DNA from: Toxonevra muliebris
Taxonomy: Eukaryota; Arthropoda; Insecta; Diptera; Pallopteridae
Reading direction: 5' to 3'
Assembly: GCA_963691655.1 (NCBI GenBank)
Contig: OY829326.1
Span: 82,391,235 to 82,455,234 of the forward strand
DNA length: 64,000 bases
Part shown: one piece after another, positions 36,001 through 45,591 of the stretch
How the letters are laid out: each line of letters begins with the position of its first letter
Numbering within the stretch: position 1 is the stretch's first letter
Made by a program: the position numbers and the translations under genes
The notes under the pieces: model-generated
Told to the model about the DNA's origin: nothing
Seen by the model: the letters and a program-made list of their open reading frames with translations, nothing else
The model's database searches: none

Positions 36001-39000
36001 ACACTTTGCGTTGTTTGGCTTTTGTTTGTTAAAAATTACTTAATAATTTTTATAAAAACATGGTAATTCAATGGCCAAATAACAAAGTGGCGGAGCTTAT
36101 TTTAATAGTTTGCAAATTTTAAAGATTATTTTTCTGCGTTTTTCATATATAAATGCAACATTTTTTGCATAATTTGTTGCTATTTCCACCAACATTATCT
36201 CATATTGTCATTATAATTATTTTCCATCCAATTCCATTCCAATTGTTGAATTTTCATTCACACCAAAATACAATTAAATACTTTTTAGTTGGAAAAACAT
36301 AGTTGCAGGTAAAAGTATTAAAAAATAACATTCAGCAAAAAACTGATCAATAGGTTTGGATGGATTAGAAGACAAGGCTAGAGCGACCGGCGACGTCCTC
36401 TTCAATAAATGAAAATGTAGACATCACAAGCTCCGATGAAGAAATGTCGTCCACCTCGATAGCTGTTGTGGTCACTGCTGCCCCTAGTATCGCCGCCTCT
36501 TCCACTGCCGGCACTTCCACGGCTGCCAACGCTGCCGCTCTTAATGTACGCCTTTAAATTTTTGCTCTAGCATATTACAGCTAGTTGCAAACATTACAAC
36601 GAGTTAAAACAAAATAGTGAATATGAATTCACTCGGTTTCTAGAACACCAAAAACAATTTCACTCGATTTCAAATTCACTTTCACTCGGATTCTGGAACA
36701 TGCCTGTATAATTTTTTTTCTCTAAAATAGGTCTTCTCATATTTATTACACAGGAAGTACTTCCATATCTTTTCAAATAACTTAGGTACATATTTCACCT
36801 CGAAATACACATATATTTTTTTAATTTTACTTAGTTATGTAAGGTTGGTATGGTTACTGCTGAATTCAGTAGATTTTTTACTGAATGTTCTTTACGCCAA
36901 TCTAAATCAGTATTTTGCCTGATATCAAGTTTTGAAAATTTTACTTATATAGTGGGGGCGTGGTTACCTAGGGATTTGGTTGACTTTCATACTAAATTTT
37001 TTATATGCCAATATAAATAAGTGTTTTTAGTTTCATTTAATTTACTTCAGAATTTTGCCTGATATCACGCTTTGAAAATTTCACTTATATGGTGGGTGGG
37101 CGTGCTTTCTAACCGATTTCACCCATTTTACAAAGGAAACATCTAAGAATTAGATTTTGTACAAAAAATAATTTCGGCAAGCTTTTGCTGTCAAATACCC
37201 TATAGTGCATCGGCGCGCCTATGCACATTTTGAAAAAATGGTGTTAATTGCATTAGCTTAAGTTTTTCAGACGAGCGCAATTTTATTTATTTTATCTAGA
37301 TGATTAGGACGACCTCGATAGTCTAGTGGATAGTGCACTTGACTTTCATCCAGAAGGTTGCGGGTTCTATTCCCGTCTTGGTCTGGTGGTTAATTCTCAT
37401 AAATTTCTTATATTCACTATCGATATGAAGTGGATGAGAATTATAAGAATGTGTACAAGTACACACCTTGGTTGGTAATGGCAAGACCACCGAGCTGATA
37501 AAAAACTGTCACATAGCCGTTCGGAATCGGCGTTAAACTGTAGGTCCTACCATCGCCACTGTGGTCTAGGGGAAGAGTGCCAGACTCTTGTTTCTGGAGA
37601 CCCGAGTTCGATTCTCGGCTTGGGTATGTTTCTTATCTATCTTTCTTTCTCCCTTCCTTTCTTTCTTTCTTTCTTGGGGCTTTGGTACAAAAGATCTTAT
37701 AGGTCGCAGTGCCTGACTTTCGAGTCGTCCTTCCTTCAAATAATAATAATCTAGATGATAAAAATTAAAAGCAATAAATTTTCTATTGCAGGTTCTAGAT
37801 ATAAACAGAATTTGAATACACTGGGTTCGCCTATTGGTCTTGTGAAGTCAAATATTGTTTTAAATACAAAAGGTGAGAGGCTCGCTGATTTGCAACCTCA
37901 ACGATTAGCAACATACATGAAAGCGTTTGCAAAGATTTATTTAACACCGGAGAATGAGTGGACTTCTGGAGTGATAGACTTTTTATTAAAAGAGGGCCAA
38001 CAATTACACACTGACTCAAGTAAGAGTGATGCCCCTCAGGCTGATTCACCACCAGAAATTTATACTGCAACGGAGGCGAAAGTAAAACGTTGGTTCGATT
38101 TAGGAGATTGTTCTTTTCAGTTGGAGCTAACCGAAAAGTTTGAACTAAATCCAACAACGGAAGCTGTGCATGAACCGATTCCTGACATGAACATGCAATT
38201 TTTTCGACAAAACTTGAAGGGATTCTTTCGTCAGGCCAAGTACTGTTTAGTGAGGCTAAACAATTGGTATGTGCTGGTATGGAAATCGCGAGGAGTTTAT
38301 TTTGTATTAGATTTCTATGGGAGAAGAGTAAATGATTTTGTTTCGGATCGCGAAAAAGGTGTGGCAATGCTAATTTGTTTGAAAACATTGGATAATGTCT
38401 GCCATTTGATATTGAACTTAAGCGAACTTACTGCAAATGATACGTTTAACTTGCGAGAGATAAAAGTAGTAAAACTTACAGGACCCGATGGGAAAACTAT
38501 GAATCGCGATTTCGGCAAACGTGTAAATCAGTTCGAAGTCATTAGCGGTGATTACGCAGTTTTAAAATCGTATCTTCACTTAGCTCGTAATCGTAATGAT
38601 CCGTTTCGCAGTCGAAGTTCGCTCCCCGTTGCCGTTGCTGCAATTCTGGCTGCTAAAATCGATCATCCCGCTACCTGGAATCAGAGGGCGCTCGAAAAGA
38701 TTATTTGCTATGGTGTTAATGTCTGTCTCTGTTGCTGGGAGCAGTGTCTGCACAGTAAAGATCCCATGGAGTTGGAGCGGTTTCCGACTCAACTGAAAAT
38801 GGGTCAATTTTTTGCAACGTACACATTGACGCCGCGTAGATTTGATGGTACGTGGAAGTGTGTGCCGAACTATAAGCAAAGCGAACTCACAATGGCCATA
38901 GAGTCTATCTTTGCTAACAACGAGAATAATTTTCTTATACAAATCGATTATCAAATGTATGCAGTCTGGAAGAAAAACGACTTTATCTATATTCTTGACC

Positions 39001-40505
39001 CTTTTAGACATAGAATCGATGGTCTTGCGAATGGTGATAGTGAAAATGAAAGAACGGCAACATTAAGAATGTTTCGTAGTTTGGATACATTCTTCAGTGT
39101 ATTCACTCAGATGTTATTGGAATCAAATAGAACGACCAAGTTCTACATTCACAGTATGGTTGTTAATAAAATCGAGCTTACTGAAAAGACGGAGGGCGTG
39201 CCGGCTGAAGAAGCGAAGGGTGATCAAATTGATGAAGAAGTTAAGTCACTGAATGAAACGATTTGCTTTGAGGAAGATGAGACTAAGTGCCGGCTTGATC
39301 TGGGTGATGATGATCCAGAAGATGAGGATATAACATCTGGTATAATTCAATTGGATGAGAAGGATCTGAGAAGTTCGTCATCTGAATCCCGAAGAAGGTA
39401 TGGAAGAGGAGGAGGGAGGTATGGAGGACCTTGGCGAGTACGAATCATCATCGAGTGGTGATGATGGTCACGGGAGAAGAAAGAAGAAGGGCGCCAAGGG
39501 CGGTAAAGGTGGAGGAGAGGAAAAGGCAAAGATAAGGGCGACAAGAAAGGAAAGGGTAAAGATAAAGGAAAGGATAAAAAGAAAGGAAAAGGTAATAAAG
39601 ATAACGAAAAAGTGAAAAAAGGCAAAGATAATAAAAATAAAAAAGATAAGACGTCGAAAGGAGACAAAGATAAAAGTGATTCAGGAAAAGGTAAAAAAGA
39701 TAAATCGAAAGCAGAAAGGGGGAGTAAGGATAAGAACAAGGACAAAGATAAGGACAATGACAAAGATAAGGACAAGGACAAGGATAAAGACAAGGATAAA
39801 GACAAAGATAAGGACAAGGATGATGATGCCAGTAAGAAGAGGAAAACGACGGAAGGCATCGATGATGATGCTAAAAAGAAAAAAACCGATTCTATATCTG
39901 GTAAACCTGGCGATGGTATACCAGGCGCCGGTACAGGTGGTTCCGGAGGAAAAGGTGGTGATCATGATGGAAAGGGTGGTGATCATGATGGAAAAGGTAG
40001 TGGTCATTATGGAAAAGGTGGTGATCATGATGGAAAAGGTAGTGGTCATTATGGAAAAGGCCATGGAGATGCCGATGGAGAGGATGAAACAGAAACCGAT
40101 GGTGGAAATCTTAGTTGCAGACCCAATAAATATCCTGGGTATTCGCCTGTGGCAAAAGATATGGCTGTTGTCGGCTCTGAGAGTGGCACATACGAAAGTA
40201 TATGCAAACTATTACGTGCAGGCTTCAAGTGTGCTGATCGCATACTAACGATGACACCATGGGGCAATTATGTTGTATTTCGCGGATTCGACGGATTCTG
40301 CAAGATTTACTTTCTCTTTGATGGTTGTACGTGCAATGTCAATCGTTTCCGCCATTTGGATCTAGCTTGTGGCACAGCCGGTTTGTTGTGCTTTCAAAAT
40401 TTACACGATGTTATTAGTTATGTAATCGACTCACAGACAATCCGCTCCTCTCTTAAGAAGCGACGCAGAAACATTGTCGATGAAATATGCAAGCAATATT
40501 GTTAG
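30003..40505 (+). CDS. Unrecognised three-exon gene: Cys-rich N-terminus, repeated protease-fold-like modules, Lys/Asp-rich linker
   Basis: Exons 30003-30091 (ATG), 30157-30269 and 37792-40505. Splice sites are GTGAGT/TTTTTTTAG and GTAAGT/TTCTATTGCAG, and phases agree at both joins (GT|A, C|GT). Exons total 2916 nt, about 971 aa if two compensating frameshifts (near 39389 and 39522) are ignored. Exons 1-2 encode a Cys-rich segment (NDCMCCCNCGPKP, CICTPKICSIFGG). Exon 3 encodes a module with NEWTSGVIDFLLKEG...YVLVWKSRGVYFVLDFYGR (37860-38410), a second with ATWNQRALEKIICYG...YAVWKKNDFIYILDPFRHR (38600-39140), an acidic then KDKDK/GGDHDGK linker, and a C-terminal half-module GNYVVFRGFDGFCKIYFLFD (40100-40440). 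The repeated pattern recalls the UL36-type papain-like deubiquitinase fold (..FDpHsR..G..G.A.L.F), but the catalytic Cys and His positions are replaced. That comparison is my inference. Intron 2 is full of transposons. Confidence 0.75.
31554..32962. mobile_element. hAT-like element inserted in LINE C
   Basis: Ends TGTGGCGGATACAGG and inverted ...TTGTATCCGCCCTG, with G/C-rich runs just inside both ends. Flanked by AGTTAATC (31546-31553) and AGTTAATT (32963-32970), an 8-bp duplication with one change. Removing it restores the RT relic between ...CEIAL and LIHNGKKS. It carries a minus-strand RT fragment. Confidence 0.85.
32180..32500 (-). mobile_element. Jockey-type RT fragment inside the hAT-like element
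   Basis: Minus-strand reading KCQVKAVVPQGSVLGPALYS, then IATYPGDTVILASN, corresponds to Jockey-clade GVPQGSVLGP.LY...T.ADDTAI. The catalytic ADD has become PGD. Only this fragment is present. Confidence 0.8.
33242..33706. mobile_element. Tc1/mariner-type MITE inserted in LINE C
   Basis: Ends CACTGAAGGATAAAAGTCTA and inverted TAGACTTTTGTCCTTCACTG (two mismatches over about 24 bp), flanked by TA (33240-33241 and 33707-33708). About 465 bp with no intact transposase. The RT frame resumes directly after it. Confidence 0.9.
34003..34828. mobile_element. hAT-like non-autonomous element with G-rich ends
   Basis: Begins CAGGGCCGTAGCCAG and ends ATACGGCCTTG, with G- or C-runs beside both ends. Perfect 8-bp duplication CTTCTTAC at 33995-34002 and 34829-34836. 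No coding sequence recognised. 34837-35672 beyond it is AT-rich; a CGCCACTG end near 35660 may be the right terminus of another hAT-like piece. Confidence 0.92.
35673..36706. mobile_element. 1-kb element with long TIRs (CAGGCATGTTCCAGAAT) in intron 2
   Basis: Left CAGGCATGTTCCAGAATTTA... and right ...TTCTGGAACATGCCTG are inverted repeats extending with gaps for 50 bp or more, full of GAGTGAAAGTGAATT blocks. I saw no clear target duplication. It carries a GC-richer exon-like stretch at 36369-36545, described separately. Confidence 0.8.
36369..36545 (+). other. Exon-like open segment inside the TIR element
   Basis: 59 open codons bounded by ATTAG on the left and GTACGC on the right, as for an internal exon. 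They encode a Thr/Ser/Ala-rich stretch (TRLERPATSSSINENVDITS, then AAPSIAASSTAGTSTAANAA) of much higher GC content than its surroundings. No known domain. It could be a captured host exon or part of a lost transposase; it could also be chance. Confidence 0.35.
36898..37118. repeat. Two degenerate units of the GTGGGCGTGG repeat family
   Basis: Two diverged units share ATTTTGCCTGATATCA, GAAAATTTYACTTATAT and a GGGCGTG core. Related sequence (AGTGGGCGTGGTTTCACCCA) occurs near 50083 and the array at 55660-56790 uses the same core. Confidence 0.7.
37305..37748 (+). mobile_element. Composite SINE: tRNA-Glu-type SINE joined to a second tRNA-like module
   Basis: The first part is the same SINE as at 26563, truncated just after CTGTAGGTCC. 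It runs directly into a second tRNA-like unit (GTGGTCTAGGGGAAGAGTGC..., B-box GAGTTCGATTCTCGG), a CTTTCTTT tract and an AATAATAATAAT tail. One perfect 11-bp duplication, ATCTAGATGAT, flanks the whole (37294-37304 and 37749-37759), so it inserted as one unit. Its right end is about 30 bp from the exon-3 acceptor of the host gene. Confidence 0.88.
39726..39821 (+). repeat. (GAYAAR)n hexamer tract coding for Asp-Lys repeats
   Basis: Imperfect tandem GACAAG/GATAAA hexamers encode KDKDKDNDKDKDKD within the linker of the 30003-40505 gene. Third positions vary (AAG/AAA, GAC/GAT), so the protein repeat is kept while the DNA drifts. The antisense frame reads as a long Ser-Leu run and is not a gene. 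Confidence 0.95.
39951..40060 (+). repeat. 21-bp tandem repeat coding for GGDHDGK / GSGHYGK heptads
   Basis: About five 21-bp units alternate between GGDHDGK and GSGHYGK, within the same linker and in frame. Confidence 0.95.
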
Positions 40506-40559
40506 GGAGTGTACCGCGGTAATCAAAATATTAAATTCAAAAAAGGAAAAGAAGCTGCC

Positions 40560-40565
40560 AATAAA
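40560..40565 (+). promoter_or_regulatory. Poly(A) signal of the 30003-40505 gene
   Basis: AATAAA 55 bp after the stop codon. 40566-41339 beyond it has no recognised gene; the minus-strand open stretch 40838-41080 is unassigned. Confidence 0.55.
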
Positions 40566-41339
40566 ATAAACAAAAAAGATTGTTTAAATGTATGATGATT
40601 ATATGTAGAATTTTATAATATATTTAGTTATGTAAATATTTACATATGTATATCCAATATATAATGTATAATATATGTAAATAGTTTATCTTGTTTTATT
40701 TGTGTTTGTTAAACACCAGCGACTAAGAGATCTTTTAGATCCAGCTCTAATCATACAATGCACAATTCGATTCTCCTTATAAATGACTAGATTTCCATGG
40801 CCAAGACGTTCTTGATATACTCTAGATACAAAAGGTTTTAATGGGAAATTCGGCTCTTAATTTTTTTCGTGGCGTATGTTGTAAGTGCGTTTAATAAATA
40901 TTTAAAAAAATAAATAAATAAAAATAAATGTTGGCTAGAGAAGAAGTCCACAAGCTTTCTGATGAAATCTTTACGGAAGAAATTAAGCTGAGTAAAGTGA
41001 GAACGATTTGACATCGAAACACATTTTTTTAATTTGGAGACAAATCTAAATGTGGGAAATATTGTTTCCTTATCTGACATGAAAATTATTTATATTGCAA
41101 TAAATATTTTATGTTACACAAGTATATCAAATTTTCAGACATCAATAACTGTCAAAACCTCCAAATTTTAGGCTAGATCAGTGGAATTTATTTCTGGCCC
41201 TTGGCTTCAGATTTTAAAATTTGAATACAAAATCAGTGGGCAAAGCAAGTTAAGTATCGGGGCAGGGGGATGTTTTAATTAAAATAAGTTGTTTTCTTTT
41301 AAATTTCAAGAATTTTAAGATATATTAATTATAAATTGT

Positions 41340-43165
41340 AATTAGTGGTTAGTGTGTTGGACTGCTACCTCTTGGCTGGCAATAGCAAACCTCCAAGATT
41401 AAAAAAATGCCTATGAAAAACTTTTCACTTCGCCGTTCGGATTCGGCATAAAACTGTAGGTCCCTTCCACTCGTGTATAAATATACAGTATGTGGCCAAT
41501 GAATTAAAAACGAGGTGAAAATTTTGTGAAAATTTGTTTAACCGTAAATAAAATGCAAATATACAACAATAAATTTGGTTGGATTTTCTCAAATTGGTAT
41601 TATTGGTTGGTTAAAGGTTTTTTCAGCATTATTTAGAAGGACAATATTTTAAAATTAGTATTAAGTGTCCCCTCCTTTGGATTTTATAACATCTCGTGTG
41701 AGCTTCGGAATATTTTGAATACATTTTTGTATCATTAGTTTAAAAAGATCGTAGTTTTTCCACACATTTTCGATATTTTCCGTTAGCTGTTGGATTGTAT
41801 TATTTCTTCGACTGTAGACAACTGATTTAGATAGGTCCAGCAGTTCTCAATAGGATTTGGAGGTAGAGAATTGCCAGGCCAACATAGGACCTAAAAATTT
41901 AATGAATTTAAGCGATTGGTACTCTCTCGGGGCTTATGGCATGTTGATACATCTTGCATGATGACGTATTCTTCCGCAGGATGGACAAGAGCTCATTATT
42001 ACAACTATAAAATAAATTGGGTCGGGACCTTCAGCTGTGATGCAGCTCTAAGCCATCATTGATGGTGGATGCTCTACAATTGGAACCACACACTCATCTA
42101 AATACGGCTAATGAGATCTCTTGCGGACTAATTTTTAGCCTCAGTCACCGCTTCTAGGCGGTATTCATCGCTGAAAATAATCTTTAGATTTAAAAAAAAT
42201 TATTGAATTTACTCTATCTGCTTTAAGATGCATTTAAAATAAATTTTTCGGAGAAAAATGAAAAGACTTTATTCCATCAGTCATTGGAATAGATCTTATG
42301 AAGCTGGGCCCAATGTAGTCTGCGTTAGCGCATTACCTTTGTTAGTTTTGGTAGTTTTCTGCAGTACTCCTGCAGGCTAGAGAATTTGTTTAAAGCATCG
42401 GCGCAGTGTTCTCAGTGATATGTCGATATTGCTATCATTTAAATCTTTTAAGATAGCTCTAGATGGTGCATTACACTGTAATAGAGCATTTCTCATAATT
42501 TTTCGATTTGTTCATCCGTTGTTTTTCTACTTCCACAGCAGTTATCGCGCTTGTTGGTAGGAATGCTGTTGGATGCTTTCGAAATATCCATAGCTTTTGC
42601 TATATTTGCGACAGAACTTTTACATATTCCCACTATTTCTGAAGTTTTGGCATCCCTTAATAAAGTAGCTGCTTGTGCCTTTTTTCCGCAGATATTTCGC
42701 CTTTTTTTGTCAATTTCGTAAAAAAGGATCAAATCAGCGCGAAGACCGAACCAACGAATAAAAACGTATTTTTTAATATGTAAAGCCTCAAATCAATATT
42801 TCCTTAATTAAATTTTCGCTTTAAACAAATTTTACTTACGCGTAAAGCATTGCAACAATAGCAGCAAAAATTATGCATTCCCAATTTTTTTTGTTAACAA
42901 GATATGTAAACCCCTGCTCGCAGAAAATATCAGGTGCTATGGATTCCCAATCCCTCATTATTGCTGAGATAAATACCCATCCAATTTATATTTGGCTCAT
43001 TTGACTACAAAAAATAAGTAAAAAGGGTTTACTTATCCAAAATTTAAAAAAAATTCTGAATAAATGTTTGTGTTCATAATTTAATGGCCACATACTGTAA
43101 CTCACACAACATGAATGGATGCGAAAAGCTCGGATTTGGCCCTCTAGGGGCTGTTGTGCCATAAT
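41340..43165 (+). mobile_element. SINE-like element interrupted by a Tc1 relic
   Basis: The left piece (41340-41485) reads GTTAGTGTGTTGGACTGC..., then CGCCGTTCGGATTCGGCATA and ACTGTAGGTCCCTTCCACTC. The right piece (43100-43165) continues ACACAACATGAATGGATGCG...GGGGCTGTTGTGCC. The CGCCGTTCGGATTCGGC core is shared with the tRNA-Glu SINEs, although the heads differ. Confidence 0.65.
41486..43097 (-). mobile_element. Tc1-like transposon relic (minus-strand transposase)
   Basis: Ends CAGTATGTGGCCAATGAATT and an inverted ...TTTAATGGCCACATACTG, flanked by TA at 41484-41485 and 43098-43099. The minus strand carries an HTH region, KKAQAATLLRDAKTSEIVGI then AMDISKASNS, a later LLQCNAPSRAILKDLNDSNI, and a catalytic-type IIFSDEYRLEAV. 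Stops and deletions make it inactive. Confidence 0.9.
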
Positions 43166-43679
43166 AGTAGTAGTAGTATAAGCTAATTAACTTATAGCTA
43201 CATGTATTAAGTTCGTAGCTAACTATAAATTAGATATCTTTTAGCTAACTTCTAAGCAACTAACTTTAAGTTAGTTAGAATAGTCATGCTGAGTCTGACA
43301 ATTGACTACTGCCTAGGACATCGCAATGTTAAAATAGCCAGTTGGCTCCATTTAAAATAATCCAATTATCAACCACCTCTAGTTGCGAAATAGCTAGATT
43401 AAAGTGCATTAAAAGTTAGCTGAGTTGCCGGCAGTGTTTTTAGAAATTGAATAGGTAACATCAACACAAACAAGCAACGCGCCTCTAGGGCACACAATAT
43501 CTTAATTTTTTTTAAAAACTTATTTTATTCTCTTCAGAGAAAAAAAAAATAATTCCAAAAATACATTTATTGCTTTTTTTTTGCCATATTTTCCATAAGT
43601 GGTGAAAAAGTACTTACGAGGGGTCAACGTATGACCATCGATGAGTGGTAGGGCTTTGTAGTACACTCATGGAAATAAG

Positions 43680-45480
43680 TATACTTCCAGTTACAAAAAT
43701 GCGATTTGTTTGTAAGATTTTTATTTACTCCGAATTTATTTTATAATAATTAGTAAGTACGAGCTTTTATTCAATAAATACGGAAATAATAAATATAACC
43801 CTGTTACTCAAATGCATTAAATTTATAACTTTAAAAAACCTTCATACGTAATAATTGTACAGTGGACGCTCTCGGAATTCTTAAGTTCGCAAATCTTAAT
43901 TGTCCAGAAAACTTCGCAATTTTGGACTTATATGTAACTTCCTAAAATCTTAAGATTTGACTTAAGTTTTCTAAGTAAGTTTGAAATTAAATTTTGTTCG
44001 ATTGTTCTTCTCGCTTTTTGTGCTTTTACCTAATAAAATGCTACTGTGTAAAAAGTAAATGTATGTTACACAACGCTGTCTTAATTTTCTAAAGCCCTAA
44101 CATCAAATTTTTCAATATCGAGTTTTTGATGGATTATGATAAAGCGTGTCCACTTTCATCTGTACTGAAAAGTTTTTTGCTTCTCCTGTAAAATTTGAAA
44201 AATGCGTGTTAGGGCTTTAGCAAATTAAAGCATGTATGTATTTCTAAAATATTTTACGCCTACAATTATTTAAAAGGACTATGAAGCTTTGAAAAATAAT
44301 TAATAAATGCAACGGCTATGTAGCATCGTAGTAAAAAGGAACTTTCATTGAAAAAATTTTGATTTTAAAAACCGTCCAGAAAACTTAAGAATTAGGAATT
44401 CTTAAGTAGTTTGTTCTTGGGCTACTTAAGAATTCTGAGCGCCCACTGTACTTCCACTTTAAGAATAATAGCAAAAAATAAAATTGAAGGTTCCAACTAC
44501 TAAAGTAAGTTTCAGAAAGGAACTATCCCAAATTTAGTGAAACGTATGGCCACCCCAATTCCGCATATTTTCTCCTTTTCGCTTTGGCATTGAGTTTGTA
44601 AGATTCCTTAGCTCGAATGCAGCTATTTCCTTTTAAAATTTTTTTTTATTTTTGCTCGTAATAAATTAAAACTGGAAACCTGTTGCTTGAATAAATCTGG
44701 ATGGAAAAAACACTTCAAAGTTTTTCAATGGGATTCAAGTCCAGGCTTGATGCGGGCAACTTCATTATTTCGAAATTTTCTCCTTGAAAAATTCATTTGC
44801 CATGATAATTGAAAAAACGCCTCTTCTAGAAGATGTAGGTAGTCATGGAAGTTCATTTTATTTCTAAATAAAGATGTTGATATTTTGCTTGAGAAACAAA
44901 TCAAACCCATATCATCAGACTACCGTCTTGGTAATTCCTGACTAATTCTTTTTTAGATATATTTTACCAGAAATAGTTATAAAAGTCACGAACATCTAAT
45001 GTGAACGTTTTTCGTTGCCAAAAATAACCGTTTCGCATTGACCGGTCCATTATAAACGTGATGTTGCAAATTTGATGTTGCGTTTTTGTGATAAGTGTTT
45101 GGCAGAAGCTAAACCTTGTGCAAATATTTCAGTCACTTCGAATTTCAGATATAATAAGTTTTTTTTTAAGTAAACTCATGATAAGAGGTCATCCAAGCCG
45201 CTTTATTTCGGCATATATTAACTTCCTTTTTTAACGTTTACCATGCCTACATTTTAATACGTCTAATAATTTCGCGATTAGACTTTCCACATTTCTTATG
45301 TGTTACCATGTCACTGCGGTTTCCACTATTTTGGCGACATCACTTACCGAAAGTCCAGGACTTCGTTTCAAATAGGTCAACACTTTTTTGCTTTAATCTG
45401 CGATTCAAATACTGGTTTTCTACCATTGTCGGGCTTTCTTTTTAAGGATAGTTAACTAGTCGTTGTAACTTTTAAGTACA
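43680..45480 (-). mobile_element. Second Tc1-like relic, split by a MITE
   Basis: Minus-strand pieces: an HTH start LKRSPGLSVSDVAKIVETAV (about 45300-45390), a central FRNKMNFHDYLHLLEEAFFQ, and LPASSLDLNPIEKL (about 44710-44760), the degenerate WPAQSPDLNPIE block before the last catalytic residue. The left terminus is near CATGGAAATAAGTATACTTC (about 43680); the right terminus was not found. The MITE 43860-44448 lies within its 3' part. Confidence 0.75.
43860..44448. mobile_element. TA-flanked MITE with CAGTGG ends
   Basis: Ends CAGTGGACGCTCTCGGAATT and inverted AATTCTGAGCGCCCACTG, with CTTAAGAATTC repeats extending inward. TA duplication at 43858-43859 and 44449-44450. Non-coding, about 589 bp. 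Confidence 0.9.
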
Positions 45481-45591
45481 AGTTGTTATAAGACATGCCT
45501 TTTTTTGTTGGAACAGACAAAAGAAGTATTCAAGAATACAGCTCTCAGACAAGTTTTACGTCCATTGTACTATATCCTGTGTTCCCTTTTG

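Noticed and set aside
37552..37625. A functional tRNA gene
   Set aside because: The B-box is good but the acceptor stem does not pair and a SINE body and target duplication surround it.
37755..37791. ATG at 37755 as start of the large ORF
   Set aside because: It lies in a SINE target duplication and intron; the acceptor TTCTATTGCAG at 37791 joins in phase to exons 1-2.
39347..39859. Long minus-strand ORF rich in Ser-Leu repeats
   Set aside because: It is the exact antisense of the Asp-Lys hexamer repeat in the 30003-40505 gene.
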